A DNA stretch of 64,000 nucleotides, from the NCBI GenBank assembly GCA_022695795.1, contig MU404071.1:474812-538811 (forward strand), given 5' to 3'. The DNA is from Biscogniauxia marginata. Its lineage: Eukaryota > Ascomycota > Sordariomycetes > Xylariales > Xylariaceae. Both the position numbers and the translations under genes were made by a program. The notes under the pieces were generated by a model. That model saw nothing but the letters and a program-made list of their open reading frames with translations, ran no database searches and had not been told where the DNA came from. Shown one piece after another: positions 51,601 to 62,880 of the stretch (position 1 is its first letter; each line of letters opens with the position of its first letter).

Positions 51601-53530
51601 CTACTCAACATTAACACCTTCAATCGTAATTAGCAGCAGGTCATGCCACGTTTTGTTGTCAGGAGCCTAAAGGGCTAACCTCGAGGCTGAATGAGCTAGG
51701 ACAGGACCTAAAATAAATTGGGTGTATAGGAGTTTTGTATGCTCCGAAGGGACTGAGAACAGTTCTCTGGCACTTATTTTCAGTTTAGTAACAACCCTAT
51801 GCAACCATCATCATCACCCTTAGTCTGTTGTGAACGTAACCACTCCCTCAGCATTTGTCTACCTGTTTCTAATAGATACTGACAAGTGGGAGGCTACGGA
51901 TACCAGCCTCTGTGTAAGCCTCACGTTTCTTTGGAATGTACTTCTACTCTACTGGAGAATACTTCATCGTCGTTCAGTTTCTTCAGAGACTCACTCGGAG
52001 TATACATGGACGGGACCTTTTTTTTCTTGAGAGATCCGCCTAGAGCTTTTTGCCTTCGTTTTTATGGATTATTTATTGGCGATGAAGGGGTTTCTTGGAC
52101 CGTTCATTAGACATGCTTAAGATTCGAGGTCATCTCCCCTTGGTAAACGTCCGTTGCTGGCGTGACGATATGTGTCACGATGCGGACCTTATAAGGGGGC
52201 GCAAACATAGTTGTTGCATGAAGAGATAGAACTAGATATATATGGACAGCGGTCTTCATATATAAAAACACCCCCATTTGTTCCCCAAAAGGCCTGTACC
52301 TGTGGTTCTCTCGCTTGCAGGCTTGACTAGTACGGACTACGATATTCCTTAGGCGAGTGTTTCTTTGACAATATAGCTACATAAAGGACATTTATCCCCT
52401 TATTTACTAGTCCTACACTAGATATTCCTCGTGAAACCGCTCAACATCCGGTTTGTCTATCTACCTTCTAAAGAGGGTGTAAAAGTATAATGTGATTAGA
52501 AGGGTGATCTGATGTCGCGAAATGTCTCTAATTTGGCATAATATTGTTCATAAAAGGTAAGCTGTGTGGAAATCAAGCCATAGTCATAAAGAGTAAGTTG
52601 ACTTAATGGTCTAAAGAAGCTAAAGCGGACGTAAAACTGGGCAGATCTTGTACAATCTTCTAAGGTTTATAAATATGGCTCGAGGCCTACTAAGTACCTA
52701 ATGACCTTGGGATACTTATTATTTGCAGAAACAAACCATATCAGTAACCCAAGCTTCTGCGAGTTGTCTAACACCAATTTCCTCCTAAATGATTTTTCCA
52801 GAACTCGAGAATACTACTCATGGCTTCAATCGCCAATTGCAACGTGGGCTACATATTGGCACACGAGACCCTTCAGCAACTTTGACCGACTTAGAAAACG
52901 TCTTTTGGTGTCCCTGGCCTATACTCAAGTCCTCGGCAATAGTTTTTCAATCTATAGAACTCGTCATCTCTGGCTTGAGACTATCCTCATATTTCCAAGC
53001 AGTTAATTGTGGTTGGGCTGCGATCCTATGTAGGTTATGATTTCGGCAAATGATTCATGATTTCTTTTTTCATTCCAAAGCTACCTTTAAAATTTGTCTT
53101 TTGTGGTCAGTTCAACATCGGTGTCAGTATCTAATTGGCAGAATTCGACTGAACATTGAACATCTTTTAAATCATGGTCAACTTGCATGCATTCAGGGAC
53201 TAATAAAAACCAAACGCCTAGTTACACGGTATTCCATATTAGAAGCATGGTAATCTACCGAACCTAAGCTAAATATAGGAATATATGTGGTACTAAGGTT
53301 TAAGCCTTGCCATAGTACATTCGATAAGTACATATATTTATAGCAGGTACCTGGTATTCACTTTTGAAATTTATTCCAAAAATCAACACGTATTACAACG
53401 TCTCTGTGAGATAGAACTGAGGTATCCTCGAAGGGAATATTTTCATATATACCTACCTAATTTCACATATAAAACACTCTCATTATCCCTAACTAGGATC
53501 ATGTTTGTAGCTATTCATTTGGCAGCCTAG

Positions 53531-53791
53531 CTATTCATATAAAACCAGCGGAATCTCCGAATAGGTTGGATGATACACGTAACAATAGTCGGGATTGAAT
53601 ACTAGATCGCATTGTTTCCTCCTGAATAAGTTGTAGTGCTCGCCGTCGATGCGTTCGTTGCCATTATCAGCGACTTTCAACTCCATGACCCTATTGTGGC
53701 ACGCGTGGGCACTTACACTTTCAATTAAACACTTTATGAGCCCAACACTGGATTGTAGCTCGGAGTTGCTAAGTTGGTAGAAAAAGATCAT
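53531..53791 (-). CDS. Possible small protein, 86 aa, unidentified
   Basis: A minus-strand frame of 86 residues with mixed composition unlike random DNA: it is acidic and aromatic, includes GNERIDGEHYNLFRRKQCD and ends FNPDYCYVYHPTYSEIPLVLYE-like. The reverse strand has a TATATAG box about 70 bp upstream of the ATG (near 53860). There is no signal peptide, membrane segment or known motif. It could be a short real gene, the last exon of a decayed one, or chance. Nothing nearby helps to assign a role. Confidence 0.3.
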   Translation of the reverse strand: MIFFYQLSNSELQSSVGLIKCLIESVSAHACHNRVMELKVADNGNERIDGEHYNLFRRKQCDLVFNPDYCYVYHPTYSEIPLVLYE

Positions 53792-55226
53792 GATTCAGAC
53801 GGTGACGGTGCACGAATGTCTTGTGAAATAGAAAACTGCTACTTATCAGCTATATATGGTTGACTGATTAGCAGCAGGACCTATCTCCCATTTTCTCCCG
53901 AAATTGATGTTTTATTAGATCTAGTGGTTAGTCATTTGATAATATATTTACAACTTTGGACGTAGTCACAAACAGAGAGAAACATGCGGCCTTATTAATG
54001 GCTGAGAGGCCCTCGTGCCCCACCGGAATACATAGGCATGCTCAGGAGCGGCGACCTATCGCCAGCCGCCAACTAAATCCAACTCCGTTGTCTAGAGGCT
54101 CTGCACGGACATATTCGAATGTTCTTACTAACGAATCAAGCAGTTCTGGCGAGAGGCATGCTGGGTACATCTTTCACCAAGCACGGCACGGACGGGACGG
54201 TGGCGAACTCCGGAGTCAGATAACAATGAATGACGCGGGCCGGGAAGGCGTTAGTAGAGATATGTGGTAAGTGTGTACCACGTACATATGGAGTGTAAAG
54301 ATTGTGGAGCATAAACTAGAGCCATGCCGGTAGGGGATCCCATATCTGACTGGCATATAGCTTGGTATTGAGGACTGATAGAAATACCCACGAAGTACAG
54401 TACCTAGTGAGACGCACAGCGAAGGATGACTAGGTAATCACCCGATATTTACGAAGACGAGGTAAAGCGGCTGACACGGCTTGCTCCGAGTCGTACGATG
54501 AATTACAAGTGCCGGACAAGCTACAGTAGGTGAAATCGGTATCCCCCTCCGACCCGTGGACTGACCGGGATTGATGTAGTTCATCCCGACAGCGAGAAAA
54601 AAAAACTCCGGGAAAAAAAACCCCTACATTAATCATCTAGACTGAATCGAGTTTATTAAATTTGTTGTTCTAGATACTAATTATTATCATCGAATGTTAA
54701 TGGTTTCCCCGGCTAAGAGAGTAATTAGTAGTCGAAAAGGAAAATTGTATAATAGAAGCTTGACATGTAACGTCCTCTGCCCATCTCAAGTCTGTTGTGA
54801 GGTTATTGGTCTCGGACTTCGGACACTAAAGCGAGTACAAGCACCGAGTCTGTGTGCACATACAGCGGGCTTACATATAGGTAGGTCGGTCCTGGTAGGT
54901 TAGAAGGATGATTGCTGACAACATGGTGTAACGATTTATATTTATATATTGAGTGCATACATCACTAATCGCAAAAATCTTCATATAAAAAAAAGGGAAA
55001 ACCCTTACTTTCTTTATATAATACATACAACTTCGATTCGATCCATATCAATTCGGCTTTCCCACATAAACAACTACACAACCGTGAATGGTAGCGGCCC
55101 AATTAGAGAGCTCGGTGCGACCCGAAAAAGGAAATACATCGGCATACCACCACCCAAAACTCACCCCCCTTCCCCCATTTTTAACCTAACAACACTCTCA
55201 TTGTTGCATCACATATTGCAGATAAA
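53792..55226. other. Intergenic region upstream of mcr1
   Basis: 1.4 kb. A plus-strand frame of 104 codons (53956-54270) has no recognisable feature. Two poly(A)-type runs lie at 54598-54627. The last 250 bp, with a CT/CA-rich leader (55130-55220), are the mcr1 promoter and 5' leader. Confidence 0.45.
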
Positions 55227-56251
55227 ATGGCCTCGAGAGCGGTCCTCACAGCCCCACTGGTGAAAGGCATAAGCGGCGCTGCTGTTGCTGGCATAGGCGC
55301 TGGATTGTACTTCAGATATACGATGAGCGTTGCTCACGCCGACTCTGGCGCACCGCCGAAGGTGTTTGGTTCTGGCCCGGCGTTCTTGTCCCTGCGCCTA
55401 GAGAGCAGCGAGTTCGTGAACCACAACACCAAGAAATTGCGCTTCGAGCTCCCGGAGCAGGATGCCGTCAGTGGTCTCGGTATCTCTTGTAAGCTATACA
55501 TGACACCCTCGCAATACTTCAAAATGGTGTGCGGAATGGCTCAACCCTGATCATTTAATTATATAGCGGCACTTCTCACTTTCTCTTGGCCCAAGGGTTG
55601 CTATTTACCCTGCGTACGGCCCTACACACCGATTAGCCACCCAGGTACGTGCATCAGAATACAGTATATGGTCTCATTGCAACTAACCGCGTCACCCTAG
55701 ACGAACCGGGCGTCATAGAGTTCTTGGTGAAGCACTACCCTAACGGCAAGCAGAGCACGCACTTGCACTCGCTGCAGCCGGGGGACTCGCTGAGATTTGT
55801 CATGCCGATCCCAGGGTACAAGTGGGGCCCGAACCGGCATCGTGAGATCATCCTTATCGCGGGCGGCGCCGGTATAACGCCCCTGTACTCGCTGATACAG
55901 GGGATCCTGCGCGACCCGAACGAGCGGACGCGGATCACGCTCGTGTTCGGCGTTAACACAGACGCAGATATGCTGCTGAAGAAGGAGTTCGACGATTACG
56001 AGCGCCGGTTCCCAGGCCGCTTCCGCGCCGTATACATGGTAAGCAACCCAATGCCGGATTCGCCGTTTCGCCGCGGCTACATCACCAAGGAGCTGTTGGA
56101 AGATCTGGCTGTCTCGCCAAAAGCCGGTAATGACGCGAAGGTGTTCGTGTGCGGGCCACCCGCGATGGAGGCTACGCTAGTGGGAACGCGGAGCGTACCA
56201 GGTATACTGGAGCAGCTTGGGTATACGAAGGCGCAGATTCACAAGTTCTGA
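55227..56251 (+). CDS. mcr1: Mitochondrial NADH-cytochrome b5 reductase 2, 3 exons
   Basis: Exons 55227-55488, 55567-55644 and 55701-56251 give 296 residues, close to the usual size. An N-terminal hydrophobic segment ([15 protein letters not shown], about residues 14-28) is the outer-membrane anchor/intermembrane-space sorting signal. The FAD-binding motif R-P-Y-T-P (about 107-111) is present, as are the flavin-binding Q-S-T segment (KQSTHLHSL, about 132-140), the NADH-binding A-G-G-A-G-I-T-P (about 170-177) and the C-G-P-P-A-M that closes the active site (about 265-270). The protein ends in the family-typical aromatic K-F. Mcr1 passes electrons from NADH to cytochrome b5 or other acceptors and supports D-erythroascorbate recycling and sterol steps. 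All catalytic motifs are intact. Introns are short with normal sites (GTAAGC, GTACGT donors). This is the last intact gene: the AT-rich element starts only about 270 bp after its stop. Confidence 0.95.
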
Positions 56252-56524
56252 TAAAAACTGAGCGGTACGACTGTAAGAATAGATACCTAAGGAGACTAGT
56301 TAGGGGTCTGTGCAAGCCACTCTAGACCAGTTTTATCGATTATGTTTTATTAGGTACACTATGCACATGCTAAAGACCAAAAATAAAATATTTTATGAGG
56401 TTCCTTGCTTTGAATGCCCCTGTCTCCCCTAGAGATATACCCTATATGATGCACAGGAAATGACCGGCTCCTTTCTCACACCAGCTAACCCTAACTAGCG
56501 TATCCAAGTCGAGGCGGAGGAACC
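56252..56524. other. Gap between mcr1 and the retrotransposon
   Basis: 273 bp of ordinary composition: the mcr1 3' flank. CTAACCCTAACTA at 56485-56497 is a two-unit telomere-like sequence in the orientation opposite to the chromosome end, 27 bp before the LTR; with only two units it may be chance. Confidence 0.5.
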
Positions 56525-56974
56525 TGTGACGAACCTCCCTGTGTGTGTTCCTAGTCAGCTGACTTCACAGGTAAGTACGTACTAGGTTTTCTTGTTTTAA
56601 AGGTAATAATGGGTTAAGATTAATTCAAGTGTTTCACAATGGTTGTTCGTTAAAGAGGTTTCAAGGTACTCTCATTATAATATCAAGGAGTGATTATAGT
56701 CTTAGATTAATAACTAAAAAACTAAAAAAAATAACTAAATACACAAGAAAATTCCGATTTATTTATACTTCAAAGGTAAACAAAAAATACTTATCCTCTT
56801 TTTAATTCTTTATAAATTCTTAAGGAGAGTTATAAAGAATCCCACTTTTTTTTAATTCTTTATAGATTCTTAAAGAGAGTTACAAAAAATCCCACTTCTC
56901 TTTAATTCTCTATAGATTCTCAGGGAGAGTCATAAAGAATCCCATTTTAGGTCACGAGACCCTTAAAATCACGT
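56525..56974. repeat. Left (3') LTR of the Gypsy element; inner end uncertain
   Basis: Starts TGTGACGAACC at 56525. About 112 bp from here align with the sequence from 63749, differing by roughly two dozen changes that are nearly all C or G here and T or A there. This copy is thus much less mutated. Beyond 56640 there is no right-hand copy to compare because of the telomere, so the inner end is a guess: ...AAAATCA near 56974 would give a TG...CA LTR of about 450 bp. Confidence 0.7.
56794..56945. repeat. 50-bp tandem repeat x3, each unit an imperfect hairpin
   Basis: TTTAATTCT recurs at 56801, 56851 and 56901, an exact 50-bp period. Each unit runs from TTTAATTCT through GGAGAGT- or AGAGAGT-like sequence to AATCCCA. 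Unit 1 has the arms TTCTTTATAA and TTATAAAGAA around a 14-nt loop (perfect 10-bp stem); units 2 and 3 have the same layout with mismatches. The array probably lies within the left LTR. Confidence 0.85.
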
Positions 56975-57239
56975 AACCTTTTCCTGTTTTATCTCTATTA
57001 ATCGTAATATTATTTCTCCCCTTTTTTTGTTTTTATCCTTAAAACAATTAAGTAAGTTTTTTCTTTTTTATCCTATTATTTGTTATACCTTTTAAAAGAG
57101 TAACTAAATCTTTTATATATATAAATAAGAAATCCTTTTTTAAATATCACAAGGAACTAACTTACGTAATTTCTTAATTTGGTTTTAAAGTTATGCCTTA
57201 TTTTTAGTGCTTTAATAAGGGCTTGTTTTATAAGATATT

Positions 57240-57750
57240 AAAGGGTCGTAATAAGTGTCAAAATTGTAGTACTTTAAACATGTCGTTTTACGATAAAAAC
57301 CTTATTTTATTATCTTTTTTTAAGAACCTTTATACTAAGAAGTTATAAGTTAATCGTGAAAAACGTGCTATTAAATAATCGTTTTTAAACCTTTAACGTT
57401 ATTATTAAAAAGAGGCTTATTAAGAATTTAAACGTCGGTAAGCCGAGGCCAACGAGGTCTTAAGTCGTTTAATTCGTTTAAACTAATAATAAGACTTTCT
57501 CTAGAAAAAAGGTATACAATTTATTTAAAGAGGTTTTTAGAATTTAAATGAAATGAAAAAGCAGGAGCGTATTAAAGTAGAATAAAAACGCCTTAGTGAA
57601 GAATAGCAGCGAATGGAGGAATCGCTACGTCAGTTTAAATCTAAGCAAAACATGCTTGTTTTAAGGGTTTTCCCCTCCTTTAATTAATTCCAGCTGGATT
57701 CTTAGGCTTTCCCGGTTAATTTAGATTTTGGCGGTGAAAGTTCATAAGTT
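57240..57750 (+). pseudogene. Plus-strand coding relic with a Cys-x2-Cys motif and coiled coil, antisense to gag-pol
   Basis: On the strand opposite to gag-pol, three linked segments read like protein despite stops: GRNKCQNCSTLNMS (C-x2-C) from about 57245; VNREKRAIK then, past stops, KEAY.EFKRR.AEANEVLSRLIRLN to about 57485; and KKQERIKVE.KRLSEE.QRMEESLRQFKSKQNML at about 57557-57655, where dots are TAA/TAG stops, most of which fit former Trp or Gln codons. The last segment is a Glu/Lys/Arg-rich coiled coil. A short Leu/Phe/Asp/Gly region (NLDFGGESS) follows near 57717-57740. The stops are those expected from RIP, so it was a real gene before damage. I do not recognise the family for certain: it could be an extra antisense ORF of the Gypsy element, or a host or DNA-transposon gene caught next to the LTR. 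Frame changes between segments are not resolved. Confidence 0.55.
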
Positions 57751-58693
57751 CATTCGCTAGATTTTTTAGGTGTCTAAATAGTTCTTAAGTGTTTTCTTTT
57801 AATAAATAACCTTTTCATTTAACAAAATATTATAATTAACTTCCGACCTATTTTAAATTTAGTATCTTTTTTACTTTGTATTTATTAGGATTTTCTTTAA
57901 ATTCTAGTTAGTTTTTTAGTATAGCGTTATTTAATACTAGTTCTAAAAATGAAACATAAAATACAAGATATATTCTAGATCTTTTTAATAATACTAATTT
58001 ATAATTAACTTTCGAAATAACCTTTTTAATCTTATATAGTTTTAATTTCTTGAATTTAAGTTTTTCGCTAAATCGCTTTATTTTAATTTAAGGTATTTTT
58101 AATGTTACGCTTTGTCGTTAACGAAGTAAATAAACTATATTTTTTCTCTTAAAAATTAGTCCCTTAATTTTTTTTTCATTATAATATTTTATTATTTTAT
58201 TTTAAATAAACTATAATTCTTTTTATAGCCATTATTATACTACTTAAATCTTTTCGAATAATACTTCTACTTTCAAGGCCTTTATTTCGACTCTTGGTGC
58301 TTTTATAAGTTCGATTAATTATCTTTAGATTTCCGCTTTTTACCTATATACTGCTTCGTATAGTAATATTTTTATGTTTTCGTTAATCGAAGTGTTATAT
58401 ACTATTTGGGTTATTAGTAGTAATTTTACTTAATTATTTATTTCCTAGTTAATATAACTTTATAAATATTATTTTATTATTTAATTTAATTTTTTTATTT
58501 ATCCGTCGGTTTAAGGATGATATGTTATAAATAATTTTTACTTAATTCTTATTCGTTTTATTAAGCTGGTTTAAAATGTTAATGTGAATAATTTATCTTT
58601 ATTTGAAATAACACGTTTTAATAGCCCATGTTTATTAACATATTTTCTTAAAAAGTTGAAAACTAATTATTTTATTATGTTTAATTCGTTAAA

Positions 58694-59056
58694 TGGTAAG
58701 AAGTAGGCGTATTTCGTGAGTTTATTAATGATTACTTATATATTGTTATAAGGTACTTCTATGGTAAGATCTTTTAACTCTGGAAGTTTCACTACGAAAT
58801 CCTATGTAATTATGTGCCATGCTTTGTTAGGTATCTAGGTTGGTTATAGTAGTTCATATGGTTTATATTTTAATGCTTTAGCCTTATTATAAATGTTATA
58901 ATTCTTTATAATTTTTATAATTGTTTATTGTATTTCTAGAAAGTTGAATTCTTTTTAAAGTCGTTTTATTATTTTGAAAATCCCTTGGTGGCTATGTAGA
59001 GGATATTTGTGAAATTCTTTAACGAATTTGTCTTGCATTCGTTTTAGTATGTATAC
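58694..59056 (-). pseudogene. Gypsy integrase fragment (zinc-binding and core start)
   Basis: Minus-strand frame with H...H (FHKYPLHSHQG), then the position of the two zinc cysteines now Tyr (Y-N-I-Y-N-K-A-K), then AWHIIT.DFVVKLP with the first catalytic Asp of the D,D-35-E core, and NKLTKYAYFLP, which is highly typical of Ty3/Gypsy integrases. Several stops (TAA/TAG) interrupt it; most fit former Gln or Trp codons. Both cysteines are changed by G-to-A (TGT to TAT), as RIP predicts. Confidence 0.85.
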
Positions 59057-59639
59057 CTTTTTTTTGTATAAGAGAAGTTCGTCGTTAGATCCTTGTTAAG
59101 ATTGTAATTGTTTTTCCTTTTAATTGTAATTTTCTTTGAATTATTCTTTTTAGTCTCTTATATTAATTCGTATGTAAATTAATATAATTAACCCGTTATT
59201 TTATTGTTTAAACATTTAGATATCTCTTTTATTGATTTTTAATTTATAATCTCCTTTTTTATTAAAAAGATCTATTTAGATATTTTCTTTTTCTTTAATG
59301 TACTGGATTCTAAAATTGAACTTAAATAAGAAAATTATTTAACGCTCGTGTCTCTAGTTAAGCGTTTATATTATTATGAATTATGTAAGGTTCTTATAGT
59401 TTAAATAGATATTAATAGGTTCCTTGGTTTTATTAAGCTATAATTCTTATTCTTTTAATGCTTTAATAACTATTAATAGTTCCTTATTATAAATTTAATA
59501 GTTTAGTTTAATACTATATAGTGCTTTAAATAGATACGCGACTAGGTACCATTTTCCATTGTTTTTTAATTGCTTTAAGACTATTTTAATAACAAAATCT
59601 AAGGCGTTTGTCTTTAATCGTTTCTTTTTATTTTCGTTT

Positions 59640-60450
59640 AAAAGTTTATATATAACCTCACTAGTTACAACTTCTTTTAGCTACTAAAAAGCCTGTTTAG
59701 CTTTTTTAGTAAAATGAAAAGCCTCTCTTGTTCTTGCTAAGGTAATTAGTTTCGTTAATGGTTTAGTAATACGCCCGAAATCTTTAATGAGTTATTTAAC
59801 ATAGTTAATAAAGCCAAGAAATACATATATATTTATAACACTTTTAAGTTCTAACTAATCCTTAATTATTGCTATTTTTCTTTTTTAAATGCGGATTTCT
59901 CCTAGACTTATTATAAACCCTAAATAATCTAGTTTTTTGACATGTTATTCACTTTTAATCAAATAAATAAGTAGGTTCGCCTTTTCTAGGGTTTTTAATA
60001 CTTGCTTTACATGTTTCTTATATTTCTTCTCGTTTTTTAAGTAAATTAAAATATCATTCAAGTAGATAAATACAAATTTATCTAGAAACTTATAAAGAAC
60101 TATTATAATTATATGTTAAAATGTAGCGGATACGTTAGTAAGTCTAAATAGTATAATTTTATATTTATAATATTTATATATTATTTAAAAGGCTGTATAT
60201 TATTTATATCCTTTAACTATTTTAATTATATAGTATTTATCATAAAAGTCTAGTGCTATGAAAATTTTGGCTTTACTAATTTGTCTTTTTATAAGTTTCA
60301 TTAGTGGTAATAAATACCCATTTTTTTTGGTTATTTTATTGAGGTGTCGATAGTTAATTACTCGTTATTATACTAGGTTTCTTTTTTTATTAATATATTG
60401 CTTCCCGTTTTTGTCGACTTTAGGTACTATAATCGTAAGGTATCTTAATA
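59640..60450 (-). pseudogene. Gypsy reverse transcriptase and RNase H-connection fragment
   Basis: From high to low coordinates on the minus strand the frame shows AKIFIALDFYDKYYIIKI (first catalytic Asp), FRLTNVSATF (the FGLTNAPATF-like motif), FIYLNDILIYLKNEKKYKKH (the Y-x-D-D box now Y-L-N-D at 60053-60064), KKLDYLGFIISLGEIRI (59887-59940) and VFLGFINYVK followed by FGRITKPLTKL. The order and spacing are those of Ty3/Gypsy RT. Asp to Asn in YLDD is one G-to-A change and would inactivate it even without the many stop codons. Confidence 0.88.
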
Positions 60451-62521
60451 AGGATTCTAATTCTTAAATATATCCTTTATTAAGATCCTCCTAGATTTCT
60501 TTTTATAATGCTCTTTATTTTTCTTAATTTATAAAATATATTAAAAATAATTTTAGCTATTTTCTTTCTTTAAAGTGGATTTAGTGATTTTACTAACTAT
60601 ATTTTAGTAATTCTTTTTTTGTTTTATCTCTAAACAATTTATAGAAACAGAGGTACTCGCGCGGTACTCTCTTTATTAGATTTTTAGGCTTAATTACTCG
60701 AATTATATAAGCGATATATTTCGTTTTTATATTCGTTTTTCTAAAGTTACTTACAATACTCATCTCATAACTCGTAATAGTTAACTCCTCTTATTTTTAA
60801 TCCCAATAAAACGTATTTATCTCGAAATTTATTTATGAATTATTTTTTTTAAGCCAATTCATTCCTAAGATTATATCGTGATTTAATATATATATAATAT
60901 TAAAAATAACTTATTTAAAATGCTTTTAAATAATTACCAAGAGAGGAATTATTTCTCTTAGCACCCTATTATTCTCGTAATTAAACATGCTTCTTTTAAA
61001 GTTTTATAGCTTATATAAACTTTGTTTATATACCTATGGTATTCTATCTTCCTAAGTTATCTTTATTAAAATATAGCTTTTATTTGCTCTTAAATCTATT
61101 AGGGCTTTATACTCTCTTTTATTATACCTAACTTTAGTTATAATAGTGTTATTAAGTCCCGATTAAATTTTATATAAAAACTTGTTATTTATGGCTTCTC
61201 GCTGCCTTACTAGCAAGAGCCTTTACCGTTTTTTGGTTTTTTACGTCTCTTCTTTTTTGGTTTTTTTTTTAGTTATTATAACCTAGATATCCTTTTATTC
61301 TTAGGCTTTCATAAAAGCGTATTTCCAATAATCATTACTTAAATAGTCTCTTTATTTACCCTTTACGTAGTAAGGGGTAAGAGGTTTATCCTTTATATAG
61401 AACCTTATACATTAAAACTTTAATTCTTTTTTAAGGGCTTTTTTGTAACTTAAGTTTATTCTATTGACTTGGAATTTTTTAAAATTCTAAATTATTCTTA
61501 AATAAAGCAAATAATTATTGAGTTTACTTATTAAGGGTATTTTGATGTTTCCTCTTAGGTTTATATTGATTTCTAAAAGCTTTCCTCCTTTTTTGAGGTA
61601 TATTTTAATGATTTATTTATAGCCCCGTTTAGTCGCACGTGTTTTTACTTACTACTTTATTAAGTATTTCTTTATAAAGCCGAATAAATTAATGTCGTAT
61701 TTAGTTCATTCTTTAAGCTATTATGGAAAATATAGTTCTTTTTATAATTCTTATAATTCTTATAATTCTTTCTTAATCTCGTTTTTTTTAAAACTTGCTT
61801 TAAGTAAATTATATACGTTACATAATACCAAGGTGTAACACATATAACCCTTAGTAATTACTTTATTACTTTTTTCGGAATTGGGATGAAAATAATATAC
61901 TTAAGGAAAATGTGGCTAACGTAGGGTGTTATTATAAATATACTTATTTTCTTTTATATTATTACTTTCTAGTTTTTAAGAATAATAACCAGCTTTATCC
62001 TTAAAACTTTTATGTATTTAATAAGCGTCGTTAATACAAAAGCTCTAATGTAACGATATATATTCCTTTAAGCTTTAATAAACATTACAGTTATTATTTG
62101 TGTAAAACCTTTAGTTTAAGCTATTATGCTGGCTTTTTCCCTAGTGGGTTTCGCATTTATTGTTTTTATAGTGACTTTAATGTAGATTACTATGGTTTAA
62201 CTTAATTCCTAAGTCATATCCTAGTTTATAATTATTATATTCGTATAGTAGTTCACTTTCGTTATATTCTTATTTAGCTTGTTTTGGTGTAAAATATCCT
62301 AGATATAAGTGGTCATTCTTTAAACAGTTCTTACGATTAACTCGATAATATTTATAGATTTTTTTTACAAGGGCTTCCTCGATTTTTTCTGCCTTAATAG
62401 TATTAATAATAAATACTTGGTTTATTTCTTTATTATTTTCAAATTAAACCTTTACCTCGGCGACTTTTTTCTCAAGTTAAGGAATCCCTCTTGTTTTTGG
62501 TTTTTGTTTCTTAAGACTTTG

Positions 62522-62563
62522 GTACTCGTTTTTATAATGTTTTTTTTTTCTACAGTTAAAACA
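62522..62563 (-). pseudogene. Gag zinc-knuckle fragment
   Basis: Minus-strand frame CFNCRKKKHYKNEY: a C-x2-C-x4-H-x4-C knuckle whose last Cys is now Tyr (TGC to TAC) and whose usual Gly residues are Arg/Lys. Its position to the right of RT confirms that the element reads leftward, with gag nearest to the telomere. Confidence 0.75.
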
Positions 62564-62805
62564 CTTAATAGTTAATTTATCTCGTTTTTTTTGTTCTTTT
62601 TAAATAACATTAATTTTAATGGGATTTAACTTGGTTTTAGTGCCTTTTCTGGTTTCGGCACCGCTTTTATAATTTCCTTTTTTTAGTTGATTATTATTTT
62701 TTCATTATATCGTCTTTTTCTTTTTAAGGTATTATTTAAAGTTCTTATTATTAATAGAAATTACTATTATAACGTAGTTATTAAACTTTCCTGGGTTTCT
62801 TTTTT

Positions 62806-62880
62806 TATATAGGTTTGTTTTATATAAGTTTGTTTTATATAAGTTTGTTTTATATAGGTTTGTTTTATATAGGTTTGTTT
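62806..62880. repeat. 15-bp tandem repeat x5 in the gag region
   Basis: Five units of TATATAGGTTTGTTT or TATATAAGTTTGTTT, the two forms differing at a single G/A position, fill 62806-62880 exactly. The 15-bp period keeps frame, as in a coding minisatellite of the former gag gene. Confidence 0.9.

Larger units (their letters stand above)
48001..53530. other. Gene-poor, AT-richer region
   Basis: 5.5 kb without a supported gene. It holds a tRNA-like 5' half (48112-48138), an (AAC)8 microsatellite (48675-48698) and AT-richer DNA from about 49600 on. A plus-strand fragment at 50757-50963 (KEERIVLARKELNPGQGLRD) and overlapping frames at 52701-53040 are somewhat protein-like but could not be extended or identified; they may be remnants of old genes. 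A TATACCTACCTA motif lies at 53449-53460. Confidence 0.4.

Noticed and set aside
56485..56497. Interstitial telomere (CTAACCCTAACTA)
   Set aside because: Only two units in opposite orientation to the chromosome end; easily chance, so noted but not called.
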